Notes under the pieces: model-generated
Databases searched by the model: none
Seen by the model: the letters and a program-made list of their open reading frames with translations, nothing else
What the model was told of the DNA's origin: nothing
Source of the DNA: Dreissena polymorpha
Lineage: Eukaryota; Mollusca; Bivalvia; Myida; Dreissenidae
Assembly: GCF_020536995.1 (NCBI RefSeq)
Contig: NC_068355.1
Location: 8,552,829 to 8,616,828, forward strand
Direction: 5' to 3'
DNA: 64,000 bases
Shown here: piece by piece, positions 46,959 to 60,766 of the stretch
Position numbering within the stretch: the stretch's first letter is position 1
How the letters are laid out: every line of letters starts with the position of its first letter
Translations under genes and position numbers: made by a program

Positions 46959-49900
46959 TTTAAAGATTGGGTAAACTTTGAAAGAATAATTGATATATCC
47001 TTTTGATTTGCGTGCCTACAGAATTAACTGACATACTTGACTTTTACAAACATATAACTTTTAACGTCAGATGAATGTGTTTATTAGATGAGACTCACAA
47101 TTTATTGCATTAATTGCTGACGAACATTTGCCTGATATGTCATGATATGAATGACATTTCCTGAGGAAGTCCAAGTAAATAACATTTTGTGAATGAAACA
47201 GGCCATCAACAGCAAAACTTTTCAAATCAGTTCTTTATTTGACAAGAGTAACATAACTTGGTTGTATTTTCATTGTGTTGTTAATATACTGGGTATGCTA
47301 AAGATAAAATTCATGTATACAATGCAAACTTCCAACTACATTGCATTACTTGTTAGTTATTCTTTACAAGCTATGCTGTGTTTAACAACATCAGTGTCAA
47401 TACTTTCAGAGACTTGTATTTACCCATCTTTGATTTCAATAGTAAATCGTAACGAAATAGCATAACCATATTTATATTGAACACCATGATCCAGAGCTTT
47501 TAGCTTTCATTCTGCCAGGTCTTTTCCCTAATTTTGTGAATTGGTGTTTTGTGGAGATATTTATATGCACCTTGGTCGTCAGAGGTTAATAATCACTGAT
47601 CATGGCCCTGTGTATAAATCGTTGCATATTTCTTTGCTTTTCCGTAGACCATTAAACAATTGCGAAGTAATAGACACTGTTCATCGCAAGTGAACTTGCA
47701 GAATAGTGCCAACTTTTAACTGATACTTAATCATATGAAAATATAGAACTTAAGTACAAGCATGATTAATATGTAAACAGTATAAATTAAATTATATAAA
47801 TCTCAAATGAGTGATCTGATTATTGTAAGCAATGAGTGAATAATTTTTTTGGTTATGAAACAACAATTAAATGATCTTGTTCAGTGCGTTATTTTTTCAA
47901 ATAAATAAAACAATATGATCAGTTTATGGAAAATGTATAAGGTGATAATGCACTGGTATTCTCAAATATAGCATACATTCAACAATTCGGATATTTAAAA
48001 TATCAGTTATTCCGACTTTATTAATATAAACACAGCACTTCCATAAGTGAACGTCCGGGGGTAAATAAGGCCCGAAAACGGCAGTCGTATGTCCATTATA
48101 CAAATGGTGGAAGTCCCTTGGACATCCGATTATCCGCATGTACATGTACACTATTTTCTAATACACACCAAGAACAGATGTCAACACTAAATCGGGTCAT
48201 TCAGTCTGTTAACTCTGCCTTAGAGCTACTGTTATCATTGAATTTCTCAGCGAGTGGCCAATATTGATTTTTCCAGCTGTCAATCAAATTCTTCTTGGTT
48301 AAAGCATATCAGCCAATCAGCGCTCAGGCTGACCTCTGCGCTACAACGTTCATATTCAGCAATCAAATATTTAAGTCCACGCTTTCCCCGAGGAAGAATG
48401 ACATGATGTTGTACATAAAGTCTAATTTTTGCATGATTTTCATCTGTACACGCAATACATGAAAAATGTTTATTTTTTAGGTAGAATTTTCTTAACTTAC
48501 CAAAGAATAATAAAATCTGGAAATTATTTCGGATAACATGTTTAATTATACGCATTTGAAAATACTAAAATTGAATAATGTATTTGTTATATCAACGGCC
48601 ATATCACATAATGCAATACATGTGTAAGTAGTTAAATAACGTTTTCTGAGACCAAACTATGCATACATATTGGTCTACATGCATAAATGACCTGACAAGT
48701 TATATCCCAATTCGGAATCAAGTGTACTTTGTAAAATTTGAAGAAAGACGCGTTTTTATGCTCCGAAATTCGCTTACACCTACACAAACTTTTCTGAGAG
48801 GAGGTACATGTAACATTTTAAATTCAGTTGTTGATTTGTCGTAATTACTAGCTATGACCAGTGCTCTATGCTTTCAAATCGCGTCACATGATTAAGGCAT
48901 GTTCAAAGGAGTTCCCCCATCCCACAATTCAATTTGTATATGCACTTGCGTAAAATGGCGGACATTTGCAGATGACAATATTGGCCGTACTTTGGTTTTG
49001 AAAATAGCAATCGTAATGATACTGGATTATCGGGTAATGTATAGAGTTGGAACATGTACGTGTATTTAAATTCTGAAATAAAAGTGGGACTTCAAAATGT
49101 ATATCTGGGATTTCCAAAAATTTAGGCTCTTAAGTCTAAACTTCCAACTTTTTAAAGCTAACGGAAGCGCTGATAAACATAAATGCTTACAAATGCCTTT
49201 TGAAACAAGTTAACATGTGTTTTTGTCATTTTATTGATTTAAGAAATAGTGTCCCTAATAATTGTTATAATTATTGATCTTCGTGACAGTTCATCACAGG
49301 ATTACATCAATGTCATAAAGGAGCCGTTAATCCGATAATAACCCCCATAAACTTGACAATAGCAGTAAAAACACCGTCTGTAACACTTACACGCTTCAGT
49401 GATTTCAATTTGCACTCTGTGCTGTAGGTCTCTTGCATAGTCGTAAATCAATATTTATAATTGAGAGACGACCCGCAGTACATTTTCGGATGGAATTTTA
49501 CCGATTTTTTTTTAATCGCCACTTTAAAAAAGTTAGCGCCACTTTAATTATTTTAAGGCCATTTGGGACAGTGGCGATCAACAGCGAAACTCCTGATTTC
49601 ATGATCAGTTCACTGTCACTATTCTAAATTAAAACTTTTATGATATTTTGCATTCAATTTGAGTGTGAATGACCAAACTTTTGGCTGATTTTAATGAGTC
49701 TACTAACACTTATGAATTACATGTATTGTCATATGAGGTCTGACAGTGAGTTGAGTTAAGTGGTTAGTTTGTATCATTTATGAATGCGATGGTGCATTAA
49801 TCACTGCCAAGATGGTAATACACTTTAATACATCATCATCTGTGTATAATCTTCACAAGTGTATTTTTACTGGTTATTTCTGAATAATAGACCCCATTGA

Positions 49901-50186
49901 CATTAAAATTTATTAACTTTTTCCTAATTTGACACTTACTGATGTTAAATTGCGCACAGTCTTTCAGCAGAATGTAATATCTTTAAATACCATTTCACTT
50001 TTATAATGATGCAATGTACACATTATTGGCTTTGTCTGCCGTCTCACTTATACAAGGCATGTTAAGAATTCCTCTGTAGGATTTGTTTGATTTTAGAGCA
50101 GCATAAAATGTCATGACTGAAGAATAATTGAGATAAGAAGGTTTTATCATTCTGATGTTATGGCATGTTCTTTCTTGTAAAGTATT
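46959..50186. other. Presumed intron 1, unannotated
   Basis: AT-rich DNA with no recognised repeat or exon. Vertebrate AUTS2 genes also have a very long first intron. Confidence 0.4.
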
Positions 50187-50194
50187 GTTTAGGT

Positions 50195-51935
50195 CAGGGC
50201 TTTCCTTAGACCTCCAATCTCAAGAGTCAATGACTCTTGGGACCAAATTTTCAAGAGTCAAAATCAAATTTGTATGAGTCATAATAATAACGCAGGAGAG
50301 TCAATGATCTTTTGTACTTAAAGCGAATTACTGAGATATATACATATATATATATATATAGCAACAAATTTACAAATATCTAAACATTTATTTCTTAATA
50401 TATTCCAGTCAATAAAAGAGATAATGCAAACATACATTGTGACCAACATTGTGAAAAATACACTCGCACTTGTAGTGACATACATGTAATATATATCAGG
50501 GGTGTCAATTGTCCCAAATTCGAAATACGGAAAATTAAGCAGAGATTCAGAGACCGTAGGATAAAGGGAATAGAGGGCAAAGCCCCTCCAGCCCTTGCTT
50601 ATTGTTATTCTTTATTTTCTTTCTATGTGCAATTTCTTGCGAGTACAATGCAAAATTTTATCAATCAGACCATCCGTAACACCGCATGTGTATTTGTCAT
50701 TCTATAAAAAATGTTATAAAGACCGTTGGAAATAAATTAAAATAGACGAACCATACCGTATCCGAAAACGGGTAGAGATACGTCGTTTGCGAATGAAATA
50801 AAATATGTGTTTTGTTTGTCTGCAGAAAATGAAAGCCAGTAATAAGTAACCTAGCAAATACGCAATTAATATATAATTCGGTTGACATATTGTTTTAAGT
50901 ATGAAATTGCAGTGCTTTACTTTGCTAATAGATAATTTATAGTTGGCGGACAACTATAGCAACGTTCGTAGAATGGTACGGTTTTGGGAAAGTAGCGAAG
51001 ATGTTTTAAAACAAAACAAAAAGATGTTTAGTCAGTTACTTCTCATGTCAGTGCCAGCCGTTCACCATCAAATACCTCCTTAAACTAACTAATTGGATTT
51101 CTTATCATCTCAAAATCGACCCTGGACGGCTCAAATCCGGATTTAATTATTTCATGTGCCATCTTTACCGAGGACGTGCGACAAACACGCCGATTTTCTA
51201 TGCCGTCTCAAATGGTCAATTATTACACCTATGTTGTAATCAATTAGCAGATGCAGCATCCAAATTTGTCACTTTGCCACACGGTCAGTTATACCAGTTC
51301 TATGAATATTATTAGCAACTCTGATGCAAAGCGTGTAAATTTACTTTGTAGACAGTACATATGCCAGCATAACTTTCGCGCGTCTTTGAACGGAGCAAAC
51401 ATGGAATAAAACAGGGTTGGGTACACTGTATTCAGCATTGGAAATACATTCTGACATATTGTGGAAGTATTTCTCAAAATATTGTGGATAGGGATGTTAT
51501 AATTATATATTGGATATTATTAAAACTGACGCGGGTGAGTCCATTCTGTTTTGGTGGGTTGAATACATGTCGTTTCTGCAAACAGCTGATAACAAACGCT
51601 CAGATAAATAATGGAACGTTGATACACGCGTCATCGAACCAGCAGTATTTTAATTGGTCATTATTAGATTTCTCAATGGGCAAAACTCCGCCTACTGGGC
51701 GGACTTGTGCTTCAATGATTGGAAACGGGCGATAACGGTTAGCGTCTACCAATAGATACTCCGCCCCAAGCCAATTATCGATTACTCTTAATAACTTTTG
51801 ATCTCTTTGACGCAAGTCGGTACATTCCCCCGGGTCAAATGTGACGCATGACGTAATTTTCTTAAGAGTCAAACTAGGGTATTCTGTAATTTTCAAGCGT
51901 CAAAACCCGGGAGCTCGGGTCAAAGGAAAGCCCTG
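50195..51935. mobile_element. hAT non-autonomous element with intact 8-bp target duplication
   Basis: The ends CAGGGCTTTCCTTAGACC (50195) and GGTCAAAGGAAAGCCCTG (to 51935) are flanked by perfect GTTTAGGT copies (50187-50194, 51936-51943). The TIR motif and 8-bp duplication are the hAT signature. The 1741-bp interior holds no transposase. AAGAGTCAAA words recur near both ends as subterminal repeats. The intact duplication implies a recent or undisturbed insertion in the presumed intron. Confidence 0.85.
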
Positions 51936-52136
51936 GTTTAGGTTACGTAAAATTATATATTTATATTTATAATTAAATGAAGACATTCATGATATGAATT
52001 TTTATTTTATGTTAGGATTATAGATTTACAGACCTGTTATTGTGATAGAAGAGAACAAAAAGTTACATTATGAAAAGTTAAAATGTCACTGTATGATCAA
52101 TGTTTTTTAACAATTCCCATACATGTTTTTTACATA

Positions 52137-52300
52137 TAATTGGAAAAAAGAAATGGAAAATAAACAACACAACACTGAACAACAAACAGTAACAAATCAA
52201 CACTTCATGGACTTAATTTATTGACATAATAATAATTGGGAAAAAAGAAATGGAAAATAAACATCACAACACTGAACAACAAATACTTACAAATCACAAC
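52137..52300. repeat. Direct repeat, ~60 bp, spaced 99 bp
   Basis: ATTGGRAAAAAGAAATGGAA plus AAACAACACAACACTGAAC occur at about 52139 and 52237. A tandem 38-bp duplication of CAGTCAGGGCTTTTTTTCCTG with GAAGCGGCC follows (52304-52380), each with a hAT-like CAGGGCTTT end. Confidence 0.7.
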
Positions 52301-52742
52301 ATACAGTCAGGGCTTTTTTTCCTGATTTTTTGAAGCGGCCCATACAGTCAGGGCTTTTTTTCCTGATTTTTGAAGCGGCCCTGGCTCCCTCACTTTGTGA
52401 AAAATGAGTCGTGAACCTTTAAAAATTGTGAAAAAAATGAGTCGTGAACTTCTGAAAATATTGAAAAACAAGTCGCGAACTTGAACAAATTGAGTTGTTT
52501 AAGAATGAGAATAGTTCAAGCAAGATATTATGGGTCCACGGTGATTGGCGGTGTTCGCCTTATGGCAAACGGCCCCCGCAACATTTGATCTGAACACCCA
52601 TTGCGGGGTTCATATTGGTAAGCGAACACAGTGAGATGAACACCGTGGCGAGTGGAATTTGTTTAAGTACACGGTGCATGTACTGTAATTTAATACCTTT
52701 CTTACTTAATTCAAGTTTAAAGGCTTCATTTTGAAACCTTAA

Positions 52743-54135
52743 GCCCAAGTCTCACTATTGCTGGTAGATCCCCGATCGATCCCGGTTTTGCTAACGCCGG
52801 TGGATGTGTAAAATTTTTAATGCGGTCACACTATCAGTGCTTTTTTTTGCTTTTTTTTGTTACAGCCTGTGGCATTTGGATTGAGAAAATTAGCGCGATA
52901 AACCATGAAATTGGGAAAAATAGCGCGATAAACCATGAAATTGGGAAACATTATAAATATGAACAGAATAAAAATTGCTAAGTTCATGTTTGACAGCATT
53001 TTTATATTATAAAGTGTTGCTTTCATGTCTTCTTACAACGTTTAGTTAATATCCTTCCACATGCATATTAAACTTGCAATAATCTATAGATATTTCAATA
53101 TACATGTACCATTATGATTTAATCATAATCTCTTTAAGAGTATGAATTTAATTCAGGATGTTTTTTAAAGTAAAATATGATATGGTGAAAACATTAACAA
53201 ATATTAACACGCTTTTTGTGTTCTTGCTGTGTTAATGTTGTATTAAGTGGAGCTAAAATAATACATTTCATTTGTTTACCTTTTAATATCTTGCACAATT
53301 GACATCCTCAGTTCAATGCTATTTCACCAAACTATACAGCGTGACAAACATAATAAAGCAGAATATGCATATGAATCTGAATATACACAGATCCACTAAC
53401 ATATAAATCAAATCATGTTTGTCTCTTTCCATTTTCGAACGGTTCTCGTCTTAAATGCTTTAACTTTGTGAACTCCAATTTCCCAACACAGATTTCCGTG
53501 ACGCACATTCACTGTGAACATTTCTAATAAATATTTGTTGTTGTTCATCTCAAACATAGTATTTTGCATTAATTGACACAGACATTTAATTATCTCCTTA
53601 TAACCATCGCTGTTAATTTTAGTGTTATTTATCATTTTCGCTGCTCATAGCAAACTTCTCGTCTGCTTGCCGCCATCTTGGACGTGTGTAAAAACAGGCG
53701 TTAACAATCGGGATACATCGACTATCGTCGGTATCCTCTGCAATATAGAGAGTGATTTGTGGATTGCAACGTAAAATCGTATTTGGCTACATTCGCGAAC
53801 ATTCGTAAGTCTAGTTGTCATTCGGCGAAGACTCGACAAGCTCGATCGGCACTCGTTCTACGAAATTAGCGCTAAATGACATTGTAATCTTATTGGCTTA
53901 ATTGGGAAAATTTGGTCATTTTTTGGGACATTTTGGTCAGATTTTTGGGAAAAAATGTCATTTTTTGCAATTGGGAATCAGCCGAATATAGGCGGTAATT
54001 TTGGGCAAAAAAAATCACTATTTTTATACAGTTGTCCCCAGTGGAGCCCTGGTTCATTTAGGTAGAGCCTCGTTTCATCCCGATAGATCCCGGATCACGC
54101 ACCCAGGTCCACCGGCATCATAGTGCGACTGGGCC
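52743..54135. mobile_element. TIR element with nested insertion
   Basis: GCCCAAGTCTCACTAT (52743) pairs imperfectly with ATAGTGCGACTGGGCC (to 54135), with GATCCCGG/CCGGTGGA words inside both ends. The flanks are TTAA (52739-52742) and TTTA (54136-54139). Inside, from CAGTGCTTTTTTTTGC (about 52835) to about 54045, lies a second element containing two tandem 35-bp copies of TTAGCGCGATAAACCATGAA. Its right end is uncertain. Confidence 0.5.
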
Positions 54136-54139
54136 TTTA

Positions 54140-54261
54140 GATACTGATGAGCAGCAAACAGCATAAAACCTGGACAGACTGTGAGTTATTTGCAGACTGT
54201 TCTGGTTTTATGCTGGTTGCAAAAGCCATTTTCGCTTTGCTTCTGATGGGGAAAGGGTTAA
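54140..54261 (-). repeat. Dispersed MITE-like repeat, second copy
   Basis: The reverse complement of the repeat at 38663: GTTTTATGCTGGTTGCAAAA and GGGGAAAGGGTTAA end. It directly abuts the TIR element at 52743-54135. Confidence 0.65.
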
Positions 54262-54805
54262 GCTGCATAGGAAAACTTAACTAAAGGTTGCATTTTTGCT
54301 TAACCTTCAATTTGGAATTATTTTGATAGCAATTGGGAAATTTTTAGTTTTTTCTTACTGGGAAAGTGTCGTTTTCTGGTACTTAATAAAAAGAAGGACA
54401 AAAATCGCTGCTTATTGATTTGGAAACAGGGTTCATGTATGTAAATAATTGTTAGGTCTATATAATTACTTATAATTAGCTTAACAGATACTAATCAGTG
54501 CTGTCTTGCAGACATTTACTCTGATATTCATGATGCTATTGATTTGTCAGCTGAGGCAGACTGAAACGTTTGGCTGTGATTTGAGGAAATAGGAGATGCA
54601 ATTTGCAGTTGGAATAGACAAGCTTATTTTATCTAGAAAAAAGTATAGAAGTGTACTTTTCGTAGGTATTAGTTGTTTATTGTGCTGTGCCGTGTTATAA
54701 ACTTGTTGAGAGAAATTGTGTGAGAGATAAGAGATAATAAATTCAAGTCAATAACAATGGTAGTGTAACAATTAAAAAAAATTGCCAAGCATCTTGACTT
54801 TTTAT

Positions 54806-57421
54806 TAGCCGGATTTTTTTCGAAAAAATCTCGGCTTATAGATTGATGTTGTCGGGCGGGGGGGGGCGGGCGGGCGGGCGGGGTGGCGGCGTGCTCGAAA
54901 ATGTTAAAGTTCTTATTTCATGGTATAACTTTGGTATGCTTGGACCTAGAGTCTTCAAACTTGACATGAAGGTTGGCCAGGATTAACAGATGACCACTGG
55001 TCATTTCAAGGTCATTCATTTGAAGGTCAAGGTCACTGTGACCTTCAATATAAAAAATGTTAAAGTTGTTATAACTTTGGTATGCTTGGACCTAGAGCAG
55101 TGTCCGACAAATCCATTGCCCGGAGCCCGGGGGCTACCGAAATTTTTCATCGGGCTACTGAAATTTTCCAGCTGACGCCCGCCGGGCTACTATAAATCCA
55201 TAAGAGCGGTAGCCCGGTTTATTGACGGACATATGTAGAATAAACTCGCTGACCATGTGTTTGTACACTGTGTATTGCTTATAATCCGATAACAAAGTGC
55301 AATCAATTATCTAATCAGTCATCGATCACTTGCGGTAATGTCGTAAACAGTAACAGTGTATTTTAATCATCCAATCAGAATCAACATTTGTCGTCTGTTA
55401 ATAATATAATGGGAGCCGGTTGGATAGTTGGCGCACATGATGCGACTTCATTTCGCAGTATGGAATTCTTTGTTAACCGCAACAATGAGTAATACCGACA
55501 ACGTTTTTGATGTCGTTAAATATCCAAGGACGCAAAACATTAAATAAATCAAAACAATAGCGGATTCTTCAAAACGGTAACGAAACCGAAAATGAAAATT
55601 AATAACAACGGTGTGAACGCGGTTAACACCTGCTAATTAGTTTGCATTGTCAATTAATAATTGGATTAATCGACTGTAAATCAATAATACCATATATGCC
55701 CGATTTATATTTTTAAAACCAAATTATGGGTGGGTAATATAGACGATAAGAGTCATAAACAAAAATGTTTGAAATTTTCTAAAGTGTCAAATGAATTTCG
55801 GCATATGGATCTATTTAAAGATATGATGAAATAAGCTCCAAATCAGGACCGTTGTATTGCAACATGCGTAAATCACCTGCCACGGTTTGCACGCGTTGTG
55901 TACAGCTATTTTAGGTTACAAAATTCTACATTTAATAAATGAATTTCTTTGTCCAGATAAAAAGCGCGCGAAGATTGGCGTTAGTGTATTTATTTGTGAA
56001 TAAAAATTTCGTAGCGGGTACAACATGGAGATCATTTAATTTCCATTAAAAGTATCGTTGTGAATTTCAACTAAAGTACCGGGTTATCTCGCGAATTATT
56101 TGGCATTGACATTTCCTCTTAATAAAATATAGTGTAAACACGCTGTATCGTTACCGTTACGCTGTATCAGTTCCTTCATTATTGAAACAATTATTGTATT
56201 GTATACTGACTGCGCACAAGTGTCGTAACATACGGATGCAATACGTAAATTCGGACAGTACTTAAAGTCGGACACAGGTAAATAAATGATTTAATACTCT
56301 TGATTTCTTGAAACTCGGTATTTGTTGTTAAAAAGGGCAATTTCAGTCAATCGTATTGATCATCTAAACGCTATATTTACGTTTCCGATTTAACGTGCTG
56401 TCCGAATTTAGGTACACATACATGTGCACATACATGTTATATCTACATGCAGTATATGATTTTCTTTGGTACATTTACATTTAAGTACACGGTGCCTGTA
56501 CTGTAACATTGATTTACGATATTGACTGTGTACATCAGACTACTTGCTGTATTATGTATATGTATGTATACATATTATGTATATGTAAATGAAGAAATAA
56601 AATAAAGATGAAAACCTGCCTTTTATCATTTTGTAGGAAAATTTTATGGGCTACCAAATATTTTTATTGGTAGCCCAGTGGGCTACCTGAAAAATAAGAA
56701 ATTTGTCGGACACTGCCTAGAGTCTTGAAACTTGACATGAAGGTTGGCCATAACTAGTTAGTAACCACTGGTCATTTCAAGGTCATTCATTTGAAGGTCA
56801 AGGTCACTGTGACCTTGAATGTAAAAATGTTAAAGTTCTTATTTCATGGTATAACTTTGGTATGCTTGGACCTAGAGTCTTCAAACTTGACATGAAGGTT
56901 GGCCAGGATTAACAGATGACCACTGGTCATTTCAAGGTCATTCATTTGAAGGTGAAGGTCACTGTGACCTTCAATATAAAAATGTTAAAGTTGTTATAAC
57001 TTTGGTATGCTTGGACCTAGAGTCTTGAAACTTGACATGAAGGTTGGCCAGAACTAGTAAGTAACCACTGGACATTTCAAGGTCATTCATTTGAAGGTCA
57101 AGGTCACTGTGACCTTGAATGTAAAAATGTTAAAGTTGTTATAACTTTGGTATGCTTGGACCTAGAGTCTTGAAACTTGACATGAAGGTTGGCCAGAACT
57201 AGTAAGTAACCACTGGACATTTCAAGGTCATTCATTTGAAGGTCAAGGTCACTGTGACCTTGAATGTAAAAATGTTAAAGTTCTTATTTCACAAGGTTTG
57301 CTCATGCCTTGAAAAGTACTTACATTTCATTTTGACCTTTGAACAATATTTCAGTAATTTAAGTATTGCATTGACAAAAACACGAAAGGTACTTTCCTGT
57401 CATTTAAATCAAAAATCCGGC
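54806..57421. mobile_element. AGCCGGATTTTT TIR element with ~145-bp array
   Basis: AGCCGGATTTTTTTC (about 54808) is matched by AAAAATCCGGCT (to 57421). A G-rich head (54853-54892) leads into five units of 145-155 bp with TTTGGTATGCTTGGACCTAG, TTGACATGAAGGTTGGCCAG and an AGGTCActgTGACCT palindrome. The array is split by an insertion at 55098-56715. No coding sequence. Confidence 0.75.
55098..56715. mobile_element. 1.6-kb non-autonomous TIR element with 7-bp target duplication
   Basis: CAGTGTCCGACAAAT (55098) and ATTTGTCGGACACTG (to 56715) are perfect 15-bp TIRs. CCTAGAG flanks both sides (55091-55097, 56716-56722). Because the host array supplies the uninterrupted sequence, the duplication is certainly 7 bp and not 8. 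GGGCTACCGAAATTTTTCAT and its inverse near the right end extend the TIRs. It may belong to hAT, but a 7-bp duplication is unusual. No ORF. Confidence 0.85.
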
Positions 57422-57472
57422 TTCAATGCGGTCATCTCCGACCGCGGAACTCTTGTTAGCGATTCTTTCATA

Positions 57473-59272
57473 CAGTACACTCCACGCGTTTTCCCCAATT
57501 TCCCTCCATACTCCGCGGTGATTGACCTGGAGGGAGATTAAGAAAATCCCGCCAGACGCGGCGTTTGCATGATTTTTGACGCGGCGGTTAACGATCGGCA
57601 AAACTGATAAACCAACGCGGCGGCCCTCGGCGTTGGTAACGCGGGGGAAACTCCGTGTTTTACGAGATAACGATCAATTTAATTTTGTTTGACTTCCTGA
57701 TTTTCAAATAAAATTACATTTATTACAAGTACATACATGTACATTTAGTATAATATTTACAATAAAGCAAACAACAAAGATAGATCGATCCCGACGTGGT
57801 TGTAGAAGTAGTTGTTGTTGTATAGAAAACTCGTTGATTTACGACAAACAAAACGTCGTCTTTTAACTAATACTTACCAATTAATATAAACACAGTTTGC
57901 AACATTGTTTTTATTTTGATAATTTAATCCAAAGTTTTCATGTTAGCAGGTGATTTTCTATACTGAACATGTAAACAAATGACCAAAGACCCTAAAAATC
58001 TCGCAAATCTGTGTGAATTGACAGTTTGACGTAATCAAAGAAAAGCCGCTTCCTGTCTAAAGGCATAACTTACTCAAGTAAACACGTTCAACGAATGCAT
58101 AAGGAATGGTTTTAATTGTCGGAACAAAGTCAATTCTCTGCTCGCTAATGCATTTATTTTCTCTTTGAAATAAGGTTATTCCATTGATTGCTAAAAGAAG
58201 GTGATAACTATTGAGTTGATAGTTGCATTTAATATTCACAGTTGTATTCTTGACTTCTTGTTGCGTCGACATTCAAAACAATGTTTACCAGTAATTATGG
58301 ACCAAATCGGCAGAGTGACATTCACATATGTTAATCCCTTTTGTCAAAACACTGCAGACAGCAGTCTACACAATAGGTCAGTAGACAAGCTTTGCGTGTT
58401 TTCATAACGTCAAACACTTCAAATCCAGTTCCGCCCAGATGTCTTCTTTAATCAGTTTACAATACAATTACTGTTAAAATAATTACTCTACTATAATACC
58501 GCAACGATGAAGATTCGGCGTGTATGATTTGAAATTATTTTGGAGGAAATATCAACTTATTCGCGATATAATTTTGTTAAAAAATACCAAAGAAACTTTT
58601 AACCGAAATCAACAAAATTCAATGTTCTCTGCGCTATAAAGTTTGTATAAAAAAATCAATACACGCACGCTTTTCAGGAGTATACCTTGTACATTGCAGC
58701 ATAATTTTCGCGCGCTTTTGTCGGGAAATATACATGATGACTGTATATTGGAAGCATTTGTAAACGTCGTGTTAACATTAAAAATTATAGTGTGTTTCGG
58801 ATTACTAATTATTATTCTCATTTGGAAATTTTACGGAACATTTATTCTTGTCTTATATGTGTTATGATTTAAATATTAATTTGTCAAATGTCTTATATTC
58901 ATTCCTATTGTAGACGTACCTGTGAATTAAAAATCATAATTTTTATACGTATTAATTTTCAATACAATTATCTTTTTTATACATGTACTACAGTATTTAA
59001 ACAATTTATTATAACAATGTTTTTATTTTTTGGCATGCCCAGTAGCACACTGCTAACGCGGCGTTGCGCGGCGGTCACTGATAAGAACGGAAATTGTCTG
59101 CATTTACCGACTAGGCTAAAGTAATACACGCCTCGGGAATTAGCGAACGCGGCGTAACGCTGAGCGTTTTTTCGAGTTCACCTCGCTCTCTCAACACCGC
59201 GTGAACACTCGCTAGCAGAAAAAAACCCGCGGAGGGAGCGCGTTTTTTGGGGAAAACGCGTGTAGTGTACTG
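57473..59272. mobile_element. Pogo-like non-autonomous element, 1.8 kb
   Basis: CAGTACACTCCACGCGTTTT (57473) and AAAACGCGTGTAGTGTACTG (to 59272) are near-perfect TIRs of 24 bp, each flanked by TA. TA targets with CAGT ends fit the pogo/Tigger group. GC-rich GACGCGGCGG words near both ends form subterminal repeats; the centre is AT-rich and non-coding. A second copy begins at 63749. Confidence 0.75.
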
Positions 59273-59689
59273 TACATATTGATTAAAATGAATTTGAGCA
59301 GATAAGTGTTGAATCATCACATAATTATGGTAATGTTTGAGAATTTTGGATGATTTTAAAATAATCCCTGAACAACAGCTGTTTGTGTGTAAGGAGTTCA
59401 AACTTTGTGACAAAAACCCAGACTCTTTATTTGTTGGTACTCCATGTAATTTAAATGTTTGTATGATTTGGAAATGATGACATCATGTTGTAGAGTATTC
59501 TAAGGTCCGGGTCTATTTTCTTTTTAACAGGTTGAAATTGTTTTCCAAAAGCAGGATGTATGGGGAATCAATTAAAAAATTTGGTGTTTTGAGTCGTAAT
59601 AATTGTTTTTTATTGTGATTCTGTACAGCATTCAATGACTTCAATTTTGAGCTCATCTATTTTATGTAAAAAAATTATGAACTATTTTC

Positions 59690-60530
59690 ATCGCGTCGGC
59701 GTCCGGTTAAGTTTTGCGTTTAGGTCCACTTTTCTCATAAAGTATCAATGCTATTGCATTCAAACTTGGTACACTTACTTACTATCATGAGGGGAATGGG
59801 CAGGCAAAGTTAGATAACTCTGGCATGCATTTTGACAGAATTATGTGCCCTTTTTATACTTAGAAAATTGAAAAATTTGGTTATGTTTTTGTGTTTTGGT
59901 CCATTTTATTCCTTAAGTATCAAAGCTATTGCTTTCATACTTGCAACACTTACTAACTATCATAAGAGGATTGTGCAGGCAAAGTTATGTAACTCTGACT
60001 GGCATTTTGACAGAATTATGTGCCCTTTATACTTAGAAAATTGAAAATTTGGTTAAGTTTTGTGTTTAGGTCCACTTTATTCCTAGTGTATCAAAGCTAT
60101 TACTTTCATACTTGCAACACTTTTTAACTATCATAAGGGGACTGTGCAGGCAAAGTTATGTAACTCTGACTGGCATTTTGATGGAATTATGGGCCCTTTA
60201 TACTTAGAAAATTGAAAATTTGGTTAAGTTTTGTGTTTTGGTCCACTTTACCCCTAAAGTATCCTAGATATTGCTTTCATACTTGGAGCACTCGCAAACT
60301 ATCATAAGGGGGCATTAAAGGACAAGTTGCATAACTCTGGTTGTCATTTTTACGGAATTATGGCCCTTTTTTGACTTAGTAACTTTAAATATATGGTTAA
60401 ATTTTGTGTTTAGATCCACTTAACTTCTTAAGTATCAAGGCTATTGCTTTCAAACTTCAACTACTTTCATGCTATCATGAGGGTACTGTACCTGGCAAGT
60501 TGAATTTTACCTTGACCTTTGAATGACATT
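59690..60530. repeat. ~172-bp tandem array
   Basis: TAGGTCCACTT-type words recur at 59723, 59899, 60069, 60240 and 60413, a period of 170-176 bp. Units contain GAATTATGTGCCCTTTATAC and GCTATTGCTTTCATACTTG. A dispersed bivalve array; the ORF at 59832-60044 lies inside it. Confidence 0.85.
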
Positions 60531-60766
60531 GACTCTCAAGGTCAAATTATTAAATTTTGCTAAAATTGCCATTACTTCTTTATTTATGATTAGATTTGAT
60601 TGATACTTTGACAAAACAACTCTTACCTGACAAACCACAATAGACTCCACCCAAACCATCCCCCACGCCCCCTCCCCCCAATTTTATTTTTTATTTTTGT
60701 TAAAGATTATCTTATAAATGACCACCATACCCTTACACTATACACCCCCACCCCCCCACCCATTTT

